Shown here one piece after another: positions 1 through 8,744 of a DNA stretch of 64,000 nt. A program made the position numbers and the translations under genes. The notes under the pieces are model-generated. The model did not search any database. It saw only the letters and a program-made list of their open reading frames with translations, and had not been told where the DNA came from. Every line of letters starts with the position of its first letter. The stretch's first letter is position 1. This DNA is from Thalassotalea eurytherma (GTDB taxonomy: Bacteria > Pseudomonadota > Gammaproteobacteria > Enterobacterales > Alteromonadaceae): positions 62,001 to 126,000 of the forward strand of contig NZ_BSSU01000007.1 of assembly GCF_030161415.1 (NCBI RefSeq), written 5' to 3'.

Positions 1-2370
1 TGCGTCCAGCCATTGTCGATTCGCTTCCTCTTTAACAATCACAACGACACGTGTGCCGAGTTTAGGTAGTTCCCACTGCGCTTTTAGTTTTTCAACGTTG
101 TCTGGTGTCGCATGTGGTAAATCAAACGCAAATTGCCAACCATGGCTTTCTTGCACTAATTCTATATTGTCGGCATGCAAATAAGTTAACAAGCTGCGGG
201 CAAAATACGCTTGGTCAAAGGTGAGTGTCTTAGGCTGTTTTTCAAGTTGATGACTGACTAACAACATGGCTGGTGGGATTGACGATAACGCTTCTTTTTG
301 CTGATAGTTAAATTGATACCGAATAACCAATTGCCCTGCATTCTGATCAACAATATGTGTACTTAGCGCTAAACCACCTGGCTGCTGTGTAAACTGCGCC
401 TCGATTAAATACGCGATAACGTAATGATAAGTTGGTAAATCCAATAAAACGTTGATAGTAGATAAACCAAGTTGTTCACTAGTTAAGTGCTCAAAACTAA
501 TGTGTTTATCAGCGCCTGCTTTAAGCTGAGCATTATAGACATGTGCGGCGATGGTCTGTGATAGGTCAACGGCGGTTAACGATAAATTAGTGTCGTCAAT
601 ATGTGTTTGTGCCCACAATCGCCCACCTTCACTCCATTCAATTAATTGATTAAGTTGTTGACCAAGTTTTAAAGACGTTCTATCACTTCGCTTAATACTT
701 TGTTGGCTAAGATGGCTTCGAATCAGCTGCTGCTGAATATGGCTGAAGATTTTTTGTTCGCCCAACCACTGCTTTTGTTGTGCCTGAGCCAATTGTTCTG
801 CAGAGCCAGTGAACTCTGATTCCTGCAGTAATTGCGCTGAAGAGTTGTAAGCTAAGGTAAATAACTTACTGTTAACGACACTAAACTTAATCGTTATTTG
901 ATGGCTTTCGTCAATCTTCACGTTAACTTGCACACTATTTTCAGGTGTTAGCGCTCGCAGTTTTTCAATAATTTCATGACATTGAGCTTGAGTAAACAGG
1001 CGACGCCACGAGTTAAGTTGGCTTAATTGATGATCACAATTTGCTAGATTGTTAAACCAATTCAAGTGTTGCTGCTCAACATCAAGCATCGGATTGTTTT
1101 CGGCGTGCATAATGGTTATGACGTTATGCCCGATAAGCCCATCGAGTAAATCTTGGTATTCGCCTAACAGACTTTGATAGGCGACCTCGTCATGCTCGGG
1201 CTGAAAGACATGATTTAGTTGTTCTAAAATGGTTTGTTGTGTATGAGTTTCAATCGAAATCGCAACATCTTGCTCTTGATTTTTGCTCACTAACGTCGTG
1301 ACTAGTTGCTGTGTTTTCTCATCTGTTTGCTTGACCCGTTTAAGCATGCCCGATAGCAATAAAAAGATGGTACATAGGCTCAAGCCCAGGATTGCGACTA
1401 ACCCTAAATAAAGGTGACGTTGCGTAAGCGACACGCCAAACTGCTCAATTAACTTGGCAAGCCCAAGGATAGGCTTATTAATAGGTCGTTTATTAATGTC
1501 TTCAACTTTTTTCAGCTTTTCATTTTGCTGAACCAGTTTATCGAGATAATCATGACTAACACGGATATGTCCACGCCATTTCGCGATAAGGCGAATCTCG
1601 CTAAAAAGATTATTACTTAACGCATTGAGGTGGTTAGCTAATTCATCATTTTCGGCCTGTAATTGATCTTGGTAAACGCCCTGCCATTGACTAAATTTTT
1701 CAGCATGTAACTCAAGCTCGTCAATTTCATTAATCGACGATAAGTAGGTTAATTGGCTTAATGTATCTGCTACTTGGTTTATATGACGATTTGCGTCTTG
1801 GTAGGCTTGAATATCATGGCTAACATTGGTGTGAGCAATTGCGCGAGAAGCCGTTACTCGATCACTGACTTTGTCGGCTAACACTTGATTGTATAAATTT
1901 GCTTGGCGATCACTCATCACCGCAATTAGGTCAATCATCGAGTGATTTACATAATTAATTAAAACAAGCGCATCATCGGTAATTGTCGCATTACGAGCTT
2001 CGTTGTTGGTGATTCGCGAGACTAAATTATCAAGCTCATCATCATTTAAAAAAGGAAAGTAACTGCGTCCAAAACCGCTAATTTTTTTTATGTCGTTGAG
2101 TTTTTCTTCTAAGCTCTGGTGACGATCGGCAAAACTTAATTCGCTTTGCTTTTGTTGCAGCTCAGAGATGGCCTCATCAGCCTCCTCAAGTAAAACAGAT
2201 AATTGTTGTTGGCGTTCAAGTGCCGGCAGATATTGCTCAGAAATAGCTTTATCTTGCTGATAGCTTTGCCAAAGGAAAAGGCCACAACTCCCAACAATAA
2301 GTAGAGAGAAAAACGTAATACCAATTACTTTGTTATAGAGCAGTTCAAAACCTGACTTTTTATCAGCCAA
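1..2370 (-). CDS. Degenerate hybrid sensor histidine kinase-like membrane protein (3' end outside window)
   Basis: The frame stays open for 790 codons from the left edge to a TTG at 2368-2370, which has an AAAGGA ribosome site about 7 bases upstream. No nearby ATG fits. Membrane segments lie near residues 15-34 and 317-341, enclosing a helical, probably periplasmic sensor region. The cytoplasmic part resembles a histidine kinase but is eroded. Around residues 540-550 there is FSHIQQQ instead of a normal H-box, and the N-box-like stretch near 640-660 (LLDLPTYHYVIAYLIEA) lacks the usual N..N pattern. The last 20 visible residues (LGTRVVVIVKEE) look like the first strand of a receiver domain. 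This suggests a hybrid kinase or pseudokinase that signals by binding. The class is inferred from layout, and the target is unknown. Confidence 0.55.
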   Translation of the reverse strand, partial: MADKKSGFELLYNKVIGITFFSLLIVGSCGLFLWQSYQQDKAISEQYLPALERQQQLSVLLEEADEAISELQQKQSELSFADRHQSLEEKLNDIKKISGFGRSYFPFLNDDELDNLVSRITNNEARNATITDDALVLINYVNHSMIDLIAVMSDRQANLYNQVLADKVSDRVTASRAIAHTNVSHDIQAYQDANRHINQVADTLSQLTYLSSINEIDELELHAEKFSQWQGVYQDQLQAENDELANHLNALSNNLFSEIRLIAKWRGHIRVSHDYLDKLVQQNEKLKKVEDINKRPINKPILGLAKLIEQFGVSLTQRHLYLGLVAILGLSLCTIFLLLSGMLKRVKQTDEKTQQLVTTLVSKNQEQDVAISIETHTQQTILEQLNHVFQPEHDEVAYQSLLGEYQDLLDGLIGHNVITIMHAENNPMLDVEQQHLNWFNNLANCDHQLSQLNSWRRLFTQAQCHEIIEKLRALTPENSVQVNVKIDESHQITIKFSVVNSKLFTLAYNSSAQLLQESEFTGSAEQLAQAQQKQWLGEQKIFSHIQQQLIRSHLSQQSIKRSDRTSLKLGQQLNQLIEWSEGGRLWAQTHIDDTNLSLTAVDLSQTIAAHVYNAQLKAGADKHISFEHLTSEQLGLSTINVLLDLPTYHYVIAYLIEAQFTQQPGGLALSTHIVDQNAGQLVIRYQFNYQQKEALSSIPPAMLLVSHQLEKQPKTLTFDQAYFARSLLTYLHADNIELVQESHGWQFAFDLPHATPDNVEKLKAQWELPKLGTRVVVIVKEEANRQWLDA

Positions 2371-2402
2371 AACAATTTCCTTTCATTTGGTACGTTCAAT
2401 AA

Positions 2403-2434
2403 AAAACCTACTTACTATAAAGTAAGTAGGTTTT
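2403..2434 (-). terminator. Rho-independent terminator after the DUF4442 gene
   Basis: Two perfect 13-base arms (2403-2415 and 2422-2434) enclose a 6-base loop. On the minus strand a T-rich tract follows. It lies between the end of the DUF4442 gene and the start of the sensor gene, so it should separate the two units. Confidence 0.8.
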
Positions 2435-2467
2435 CAGGGAAATTGAAATTTATCAAATCGTTAACAT

Positions 2468-2956
2468 TTAATCTCGGCGTTTAGCTACCCACGCCCATTC
2501 CATGAAGCATTCAATTGGCTGCTGACCCGACTCATCAGTAATAGACACTGGCACCATCATGTCACCTTTATCTTGCGTTTCAATTTGCGTAATTTGCTCT
2601 TCGGTTAATGTAGCGTGAGCCGTTAAATCACCTACCATGCGTCGTTGATATTCAATTTTCATCGACTTTAGCAATGGAACATGGCTATCGGGAACGTTCA
2701 TGCCGAACACAATACCCGTTGCTGACTCCGCCAACAAAGACGCGGCAATGGCATGAACACCACCAATATGGTTTTGCACGCGTTTTTTGTTTTCAATTTT
2801 CAACTCAACAGCGCTGTTAGTCACCGATAACAACTTTACGTTTGATGTTTTTGCATATTTAACTTGCGAGTTAAATACTTTGGTTAGCAAAAATGGACGA
2901 AGAGACGCTGGCCCTTTATTGATTTTATTAACTACCTTTGAAAACTTATTCGCCAT
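2468..2956 (-). CDS. DUF4442 hotdog-fold (thioesterase-like) protein
   Basis: This 162-residue protein matches the DUF4442 / YiiD C-terminal type of small hotdog-fold protein, related to PaaI acyl-CoA thioesterases. The recognisable core is the stretch with HIGGVHAIAASLLAESATG, which corresponds to the hotdog helix, followed by beta strands with LLKSMKIEYQRR and ending in EWAWVAKRRD. There is no signal peptide or membrane segment, so it should be cytoplasmic. The family may hydrolyse or bind acyl-CoA-type thioesters, but no substrate can be read from the sequence. It sits alone between two terminators, downstream of orn on the same strand. Confidence 0.75.
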   Translation of the reverse strand: MANKFSKVVNKINKGPASLRPFLLTKVFNSQVKYAKTSNVKLLSVTNSAVELKIENKKRVQNHIGGVHAIAASLLAESATGIVFGMNVPDSHVPLLKSMKIEYQRRMVGDLTAHATLTEEQITQIETQDKGDMMVPVSITDESGQQPIECFMEWAWVAKRRD

Positions 2957-3037
2957 GACAATTACCTTTTAATCATTTTTTAACATTTTGCCTTAAACTG
3001 GTCTGACCTGCAATAAAGAAAATTTTGCCATAAAAAA

Positions 3038-3061
3038 AGCCCCTTTATTGATAAAGAGGCT
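3038..3061 (-). terminator. Terminator downstream of orn
   Basis: An imperfect hairpin (GCCTCTTTAT paired with ATAAAGGGGC, one mismatch) is followed on the minus strand by a run of seven T. It lies 20 bases after the orn stop codon. Confidence 0.75.
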
Positions 3062-3079
3062 CTTTGTTAAGCATTTTTT

Positions 3080-3628
3080 TTATAGTTTAAAAAAATGTTC
3101 TTGGTAAACTTTTAACTCTTCAATTGACTCACGAATATCATCAAGTGCCAAATGCACGCCTTTCTTTTGCACTTTCGCTAACACGTCAGGCTTCCAACGA
3201 CGAGCTAACTCTTTAACCGTTGACACATCTAAGTTGCGATAATGAAAGTAGTCTTCAAAATCAGGCATATATCGATTAATAAAACGACGATCTTGGCCAA
3301 TACTATTGCCACACATCGGTGACTTACCCGCTGGTACAAATTGAGAAACAAAAGCGAGTGTTTCTTTAGTTGCCGTTGCTAAGTCAATTTTACTGTCGCG
3401 ACAACGTTGGGTGAGGCCAGATTTACCATGATGTTCAATACACCAGTCACTCATATTATCTAGCACATCATCGCTTTGATGAATCGCAAATACAGGGCCT
3501 TCCGCTAGAATATTTAGCTGGCTATCAGTAACAATAGACGCAATCTCTAAAATAACATCAGTCGCTGGTTCCAAACCCGTCATTTCTAGATCTAACCAAA
3601 TTAAATTGCTGTCATTGCTTTGGCTCAT
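3080..3628 (-). CDS. orn: Oligoribonuclease
   Basis: Orn is a DEDDh 3'-5' exoribonuclease that degrades two- to five-nucleotide RNAs and pGpG at the end of mRNA and c-di-GMP turnover. The N-terminal exonuclease motif is [13 protein letters not shown], the second acidic motif is in [12 protein letters not shown], and the C-terminal [11 protein letters not shown] carries the catalytic His and Asp. I chose the ATG at 3626-3628 because an AAGGAA ribosome site lies five bases upstream and it gives 182 residues, the usual Orn size. A longer in-frame start at 3667 would add 13 residues with no family support. It is divergent from rsgA, a common gammaproteobacterial arrangement. Confidence 0.96.
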   Translation of the reverse strand: MSQSNDSNLIWLDLEMTGLEPATDVILEIASIVTDSQLNILAEGPVFAIHQSDDVLDNMSDWCIEHHGKSGLTQRCRDSKIDLATATKETLAFVSQFVPAGKSPMCGNSIGQDRRFINRYMPDFEDYFHYRNLDVSTVKELARRWKPDVLAKVQKKGVHLALDDIRESIEELKVYQEHFFKL

Positions 3629-3753
3629 AACTTTCCTTAAATACGCTGCTTCTTTAAATGTAGACAAGCATTAGATGAATTGACAATTAAACAGTATAAT
3701 ACGCCAGATGTACCCTAGTACAACACTAAAATCACTAACAAAATTGAGTTTAC

Positions 3754-4788
3754 GTGGCTAAATCAAAAAAATTAACAAAAGGTCAACTTCGTCGGATCAA
3801 AGCGAATCAAGCGAAGAAAATTGAAAAACAAGACCAAATACAATGGCAAGACGACGAATTATCAGAGCCGATTCAGGGCCTGGTTATTAGCCGTTTTGGT
3901 CAACATGCAGATGTAGAGTTATCTGATGGTACTATATTCCGTTGTAATATTCGTCGCTCGATAGACTCGTTAGTGTGTGGCGACAAGGTCATGTGGCGCC
4001 AAGGTAAAGAAACTCAACATACGATATCAGGCGTTATAGAAGCCGTTCATGAACGCCAAAGTGTACTATCGAGGCCTGATGTCTATGACGGCGTAAAACC
4101 CGTCGCAGCCAACATCAATCAAATATTTATCGTGTCGTCGGTGCTCCCCGCTTTTAACCCTGATATTATCGACCGTTACATTGTTGCTTGCGAACAAACT
4201 GATATCACTCCGATTATTGTGTTAAACAAAATTGATTTACTCGATGATGATATTTTCAAAACCATCGAAGAAAGCTTGCAAATATATCGAGATATTGGCT
4301 ATCAAGTGATTCTTGCAAGTAATAAAACCAGTGACGGTTTACATGACATCAAAGCGCATCTAAAAGATAAAGTGAGTATATTTGTAGGACAATCTGGCGT
4401 TGGTAAGTCCACACTAACAAACAGTTTAATGCCTGAATTAGGCTTAGAAACAAAAATTGTTTCTGAAAACTCTGGGCTAGGCCAACATACAACAACAGTT
4501 GCTAGGCTTTATCACTTTCCAGAAGGTGGTGATCTTATCGACTCACCAGGCATTCGAGAATTCGGCCTGTGGCATATGACGCCAGACCAAGTCTGTGACG
4601 GCTTTATAGAATTCGAAGATTTCCTAGGCACGTGTAAATTCAGAGATTGCAAACATAAAAGCGATCCTGGTTGTGCGCTTGTGCAAGCAGTAGAAGAAGG
4701 CAAAATACACCCTGAACGCCTAGCAAGTTTTCAACGCATCATGGAGAGCATCCATGAAAATTTACAAACCACCCGATTTAACCAATAG
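3754..4788 (+). CDS. rsgA: Ribosome small-subunit-dependent GTPase RsgA
   Basis: RsgA (YjeQ) is a late 30S assembly factor with a circularly permuted GTPase. The order of motifs shows the permutation: G4 NKID near residue 158 comes before the P-loop GQSGVGKST (212-220) and G3 DSPG (263-266). An N-terminal OB fold precedes the GTPase. A C-terminal zinc knuckle C-x4-C-x-H-x5-C begins near residue 294. At 344 residues it is of normal size. The start is a GTG with only a weak ribosome site. It is followed 17 bases later by psd, and the two are probably cotranscribed. Confidence 0.97.
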   Translation: MAKSKKLTKGQLRRIKANQAKKIEKQDQIQWQDDELSEPIQGLVISRFGQHADVELSDGTIFRCNIRRSIDSLVCGDKVMWRQGKETQHTISGVIEAVHERQSVLSRPDVYDGVKPVAANINQIFIVSSVLPAFNPDIIDRYIVACEQTDITPIIVLNKIDLLDDDIFKTIEESLQIYRDIGYQVILASNKTSDGLHDIKAHLKDKVSIFVGQSGVGKSTLTNSLMPELGLETKIVSENSGLGQHTTTVARLYHFPEGGDLIDSPGIREFGLWHMTPDQVCDGFIEFEDFLGTCKFRDCKHKSDPGCALVQAVEEGKIHPERLASFQRIMESIHENLQTTRFNQ

Positions 4789-4805
4789 TTTTAAAGGATC
4801 ATTAA

Positions 4806-5669
4806 GTGTTCATTGATAAATTAAAAATCACTTTACAATACATTATGCCTAAGCATTTGATTTCTCGTTTAGTCGGCAAGTTTGCCGCCGCAGAAATGGG
4901 CACTATGACAACCAAAGCAATAGAGTGGTTTATTAAAGCCTACGGCATCAACATGGCAGAAGCGAAATTCAAAAATGCCAGTGACTTCAAAACGTTTAAT
5001 GATTTTTTCACCCGAGAATTAGAAGAAGGTGCTCGTCCAATTTTAGCCGACGAAAAGAGCATTTGTTACCCAGTAGACGGGGCAATTAGTCAACAAGGTG
5101 ATATTGTCGATGGTCAACTTATTCAGGCAAAAGGCTTTGAATACAGTTTACAAAGCCTTTTAGGTGGTGACGAAGAAACATCAGCGCCATTTCAAGGTGG
5201 TAAATTCTCATGTATCTACCTTGCGCCTAAAGATTATCATCGTATCCATATGCCGATGGATGCAACCCTAAAAGAGATGATTTATGTGCCGGGTGATTTA
5301 TTTTCAGTTAACCCACTAACGGCAAACAATGTTCCTGATTTATTTGCCCGCAATGAACGTGTCGTTGCAGTCTTTGATACTGAAAAAGGCCCAATGGCAA
5401 TGGTACTTGTTGGCGCAACTATTGTCGCAAGTATTGAAACGACATGGGCAGGCACTATCACGCCACCAGCAGGAAAAGATATTTTTAAATGGCGATACCC
5501 GACAACTGGCCATGGCGCCATCACGTTCAAAAAAGGTGATGAAATGGGACGCTTTAAATTAGGCTCAACAGTCATTACGACTTTTGCACCTAATATGGTT
5601 ACGTTTAATCAAGACGCAGGCCCTAAAACGGTAACTCGTTTAGGTGAGCATTACGCAGATTTAGTATAA
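4806..5669 (+). CDS. psd: Phosphatidylserine decarboxylase proenzyme
   Basis: Psd converts phosphatidylserine to phosphatidylethanolamine at the inner membrane. The proenzyme self-cleaves at an LGST motif, seen here at residues 252-255, where Ser254 becomes the pyruvoyl group of the alpha chain. Other hallmarks are the FNDFFTREL stretch, the [13 protein letters not shown] segment and the VGATIVASI strand. The 287-residue length is typical. The start is GTG at 4806 with AAAGGA about 9 bases upstream. It lies directly after rsgA and three bases before the phosphodiesterase gene, so phospholipid synthesis and headgroup recycling genes sit together. Confidence 0.97.
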   Translation: MFIDKLKITLQYIMPKHLISRLVGKFAAAEMGTMTTKAIEWFIKAYGINMAEAKFKNASDFKTFNDFFTRELEEGARPILADEKSICYPVDGAISQQGDIVDGQLIQAKGFEYSLQSLLGGDEETSAPFQGGKFSCIYLAPKDYHRIHMPMDATLKEMIYVPGDLFSVNPLTANNVPDLFARNERVVAVFDTEKGPMAMVLVGATIVASIETTWAGTITPPAGKDIFKWRYPTTGHGAITFKKGDEMGRFKLGSTVITTFAPNMVTFNQDAGPKTVTRLGEHYADLV

Positions 5670-5672
5670 ATC

Positions 5673-6410
5673 ATGAAGATCATTGCACACCGTGGCGCTA
5701 GCGGTACACATGTTGAAAATACGCTCCCCGCGTTTAAACAAGCCATTATTGATGGTGCTGATGCGATAGAACTCGACGTTCAGTATCATCACAGTGGTGC
5801 TTTGATCGTTTCCCATGATACCTATCTGTTATTTAAATCTGATGTAAAGCACATCAATGATTTAACACTTGATGAGCTGTTATCGATTGAATTTGCCGAT
5901 GGCTCATCCTTAACGACGCTAGAAAAAGCATTGAGTGTGATCAAAGGACAATGTGACGTTAATATCGAGGTGAAGTCTGCTCCTTTGTTTTCAGTTGAAG
6001 CACCTGATGGACTAATCGACGAAGTCCTAACACGCATTGAACAGGTGATTTGCGATGCCATAGAACAGCATAGCTTTCAATGGCACCAATTTACCTTGTC
6101 GTCATTTAATCACACGTTAATTACATCAAGTTTACAACGTATGCCTGCACTCAAATTAGGTGCGTTATCAGCATCAAGTCCACGTAGTTATGCGAAATTT
6201 GCACAAGATTTATCGGCATATTCCATCAACTTGGCGATAGACTGTATTAACCCGGCAATGATTGACGATGCTCATCGTCGTGGGTTGAAAGTTTGGGTCT
6301 ATACCGTTAATAATACGCAAGATATCAAGTGGTGCCACGCTTTGGGCGTTGACGGTATATTCACTGATTTTCCCAAGCAAAGTCGTGCTTTTCTCGACAA
6401 ACTTAGATAA
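5673..6410 (+). CDS. Glycerophosphodiester phosphodiesterase (GDPD family)
   Basis: This 245-residue TIM-barrel protein has the GDPD hallmarks: IAHRGASGTHVENTLPAF at the N-terminus (catalytic His6, Arg7 and the metal-binding Glu), then AIELDVQ and VSHD. It ends with a VWVYTVNN ... GVDGIFTDFP segment typical of UgpQ-like cytoplasmic enzymes. The family hydrolyses glycerophosphodiesters, releasing glycerol-3-phosphate and the alcohol. There is no signal peptide. It begins three bases after the psd stop, which suggests cotranscription in a phospholipid-related unit. The exact substrate is not readable. Confidence 0.9.
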   Translation: MKIIAHRGASGTHVENTLPAFKQAIIDGADAIELDVQYHHSGALIVSHDTYLLFKSDVKHINDLTLDELLSIEFADGSSLTTLEKALSVIKGQCDVNIEVKSAPLFSVEAPDGLIDEVLTRIEQVICDAIEQHSFQWHQFTLSSFNHTLITSSLQRMPALKLGALSASSPRSYAKFAQDLSAYSINLAIDCINPAMIDDAHRRGLKVWVYTVNNTQDIKWCHALGVDGIFTDFPKQSRAFLDKLR

Positions 6411-6423
6411 TGTAAATGTTACG

Positions 6424-6438
6424 AAAATGTCACATTTT
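6424..6438. promoter_or_regulatory. Short palindrome upstream of the blaI-like gene
   Basis: AAAATGT and ACATTTT flank a single C, giving 7-base arms just upstream of the predicted -35 box of the BlaI-like gene. It could be a second repressor site. It lies 13 bases beyond the phosphodiesterase stop codon. I cannot exclude chance in AT-rich DNA. Confidence 0.3.
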
Positions 6439-6440
6439 AC

Positions 6441-6480
6441 TTGCTGATATTTTCGACAACGTATACGATTGATATCGTAT
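6441..6480 (+). promoter_or_regulatory. Predicted promoter with overlapping dyad (BlaI-type operator candidate)
   Basis: TTGCTG (6441-6446) and TACGAT (6464-6469) are spaced by 17 bases and form a plausible -35/-10 pair. The -10 lies inside a perfect dyad, ATACGAT-tgat-ATCGTAT (6463-6480). BlaI/MecI proteins repress their own operons by binding dyads that overlap the promoter, so this is the likely autoregulatory operator. It is not the canonical TACTACA-type Gram-positive box. Confidence 0.5.
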
Positions 6481-6512
6481 TACGTCTTAGAAATTGGTAA
6501 AGGATCCTCAAA

Positions 6513-6902
6513 ATGGCTCATGATAAGTCTGAAATCAAGCCTACAGAAGCTGAGCTCTCGCTGTTAAATGTACTGTGGGATTTAGGCCCGGCAACAGTAC
6601 GCGAAGTGCATGAAAAAATTAGCCTGTCGCAAAAAACTGGCTATACAACTGTGTTAAAAATTTTACAAATCATGCATGACAAGAATTTAGTCATTCGAGA
6701 CGAAAGTAAACGTGCTCATGTTTATGCTGCGGCAAATAGTCAAACCCATACCCAATCGTCTTTACTCAAAGATTTAATTACCAAGGCTTTTGGTGGTTCA
6801 AGATCAAACTTAGTAATGCGTGCCTTGGATGACTCAACGACCAAGCAAGAAATTGAAGACATTAAAACGATTTTGAATAAATACGAGCAGGAAGTTAGCT
6901 AA
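6513..6902 (+). CDS. BlaI/MecI/CopY-family transcriptional repressor
   Basis: This 129-residue protein is a winged-helix repressor of the Penicillinase_R family. It opens with a stretch containing PTEAELSLLNVLWDLGPATV and continues with VREVHEKI, TGYTTVLKILQIMHDKNLV and a C-terminal dimerisation helix. The ribosome site AAAGGA precedes the ATG by 9 bases. The gene is followed after eight bases by a BlaR1-type membrane metallopeptidase, the standard repressor/sensor pair. In the known model the sensor's activation leads to inactivation of the repressor. No beta-lactamase gene lies nearby, so the regulon probably concerns envelope stress or another function. Confidence 0.92.
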   Translation: MAHDKSEIKPTEAELSLLNVLWDLGPATVREVHEKISLSQKTGYTTVLKILQIMHDKNLVIRDESKRAHVYAAANSQTHTQSSLLKDLITKAFGGSRSNLVMRALDDSTTKQEIEDIKTILNKYEQEVS

Positions 6903-6910
6903 TTTAAACT

Positions 6911-8716
6911 ATGCAAATACTTTTAGACGAAAGCATCTTACTTTCTAGTATTGGTCTTACTCTTGTACATTTTTTGTGGCAAGGGTTGGCGGTTGCCTTC
7001 GTGTTAAAAATAGTATTTTGGTTACTACCTAAAGCTAACGCCCAATTGCGCTATATCGCTGCAACGATTGCCCTGTTTAGTTGCCTACTCCTGCCATTTA
7101 TAACGTTTTTCTATATCTATCAGCCAGAAAACATCGTCAATCAAGCTGTTCAATTGTCGCCTATTGCAACACTATTCGATCTAAACCAGAACCAAAGTGA
7201 ACAAGCACTGTGGCAACAAAGTTTTGCAGAGACTCTGCCACACCTCACCATTATCTGGTTAAGCGTTGCAGCACTGCTTGCCTTAAAGATGTTATTGGAA
7301 ATGCGCAGTGTTAACCGCTTACCTTATGAGCAAAGCGTTGAAGCGAGTCTAAATCTTGAGCGACGTTTTACACAGCTTTGTCAACGTATGGGCTTTGATA
7401 AACTGCCCAAACTCCGTATTTCCTTGAAAACAAAAGTACCGATGGCAATCGGCTTTTTGAAACCGGTCGTCGTGCTTCCAGCATCAATGGTCACCGGCTT
7501 AACACCCGCACAGCTAGATATGTTGATCTTGCATGAGTTAGCTCATATTCGTCGACACGATTACTTGGTTAACTTGTTGCAGTCATTTGCTGAGATCATT
7601 TTGTTCTTCCACCCAGTTATATATTGGATTTCTAAGCAGATGCGTGTTGAGCGTGAATTCTGTAGTGACGACATGGCGGTTAAGCAATGTGGTAATGCGA
7701 TCGCTTATGCACATACGCTTGCCGACACCGCAAGCTTATGTCACAAGCATCGTAATCAATCAATTCCTATGATGGCAATGGCAGCGTCAGGTGGAGACTT
7801 AAAAGAGCGCATTTTACGTTTAGTGCAACCACATCATTGCACACAATCTAACGATACCAGTAAATGGTTAGCGTCTATTGTCGTGATTGGCTCAATTGTA
7901 TTATTTGCTGCCAGTCAACTGGCCAAAGTGAATAACCTGGTATTAAGTTCAACGCCAAGCATCTTAATTAATAGTGTCGCTAAGCCACAAAGTTTAGCGG
8001 TATTTGAAGCCAGTAGCGCGTTATTTGAAAACGATACACTTCCGCCATTATCAATCGCTAAACAACTGTTGGGTGAAGATGACTATAAATCATCACCTAA
8101 TAGCTACTCTCGCCCGGCAACTTTGCAATCTGATCAAGAAGATGAACGTCCGTCGCCTGCGATTGAAGTTGTTGAGCAAAACAGTAAAAGCCCCGAGCTC
8201 AAGAACGCAACTCGTATTGAAAAACCTCATGAGGTTGTAGCGCCTAAGAAAGAAAAAACCATTGTTACTAAAGTGCCTGAAGTCGCAAGTAAGCCATTAG
8301 ATATCATTGCCCAATCCAAGATTCCTGAAAGCAAATATGCAAAAGAAGTACAATCACTCGGGCAGCCTCAAGCCAATGATATTAAGCCTATTTCAAAGCC
8401 ACAAAAAACAGTTGAAACAAAACAAATAGAAATACTCCCGAAAAGTATTGCACCTAAACTGGTGAAATCAACTGAGCCGAAATACCCAATCGTCGCGAAA
8501 CGTAAAAAATTAGAAATCGAGATGTTGGTCAATTTTACGATAGATAAACAGGGTTACGTAAAAGACATCAATTTTGAGTACAAGCCTAAAGTAAGTTACT
8601 TTAGAACAGCGATTAGAAATGCGTTGAGCCAATGGCGATTCAAACCTGCAGAAGAAAACGGCAAAGCAGTTGAAAGCAAAATGTCGAAAATCTTTTCATT
8701 TAGCTTAGCTCACTAA
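6911..8716 (+). CDS. M56 family (BlaR1-type) metallopeptidase with C-terminal TonB domain
   Basis: The first half is a BlaR1/MecR1-like integral membrane zinc protease. Hydrophobic helices lie near residues 10-35, 45-70 and 110-130, and the zinc motif HELAH is at residues 208-212, followed by RRHDYLVN and a second hydrophobic stretch. A membrane helix near residue 320 leads into a long Lys/Pro/Glu-rich linker (about 370-510) suited to crossing the periplasm. The C-terminal 85 residues (EIEMLVNFTIDKQGYV ... ALSQWRFKPA) are a TonB_C domain rather than a penicillin-binding sensor. Such fusions may pass envelope signals to the protease, or energise an outer-membrane partner. The cognate repressor lies just upstream. 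Confidence 0.88.
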   Translation: MQILLDESILLSSIGLTLVHFLWQGLAVAFVLKIVFWLLPKANAQLRYIAATIALFSCLLLPFITFFYIYQPENIVNQAVQLSPIATLFDLNQNQSEQALWQQSFAETLPHLTIIWLSVAALLALKMLLEMRSVNRLPYEQSVEASLNLERRFTQLCQRMGFDKLPKLRISLKTKVPMAIGFLKPVVVLPASMVTGLTPAQLDMLILHELAHIRRHDYLVNLLQSFAEIILFFHPVIYWISKQMRVEREFCSDDMAVKQCGNAIAYAHTLADTASLCHKHRNQSIPMMAMAASGGDLKERILRLVQPHHCTQSNDTSKWLASIVVIGSIVLFAASQLAKVNNLVLSSTPSILINSVAKPQSLAVFEASSALFENDTLPPLSIAKQLLGEDDYKSSPNSYSRPATLQSDQEDERPSPAIEVVEQNSKSPELKNATRIEKPHEVVAPKKEKTIVTKVPEVASKPLDIIAQSKIPESKYAKEVQSLGQPQANDIKPISKPQKTVETKQIEILPKSIAPKLVKSTEPKYPIVAKRKKLEIEMLVNFTIDKQGYVKDINFEYKPKVSYFRTAIRNALSQWRFKPAEENGKAVESKMSKIFSFSLAH

Positions 8717-8744
8717 CACCAACAAACAGGTAAATGGATTTACA

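Noticed and set aside
2136-2324. A 62-codon minus-strand ORF at the left end
   Set aside because: It overlaps, in another frame, the much longer TTG-started open frame of the sensor protein, which has coherent membrane and domain structure.
5282-5575. A 97-codon antisense ORF inside psd
   Set aside because: It is a mirror of the strongly conserved psd coding sequence and has no recognisable protein features.
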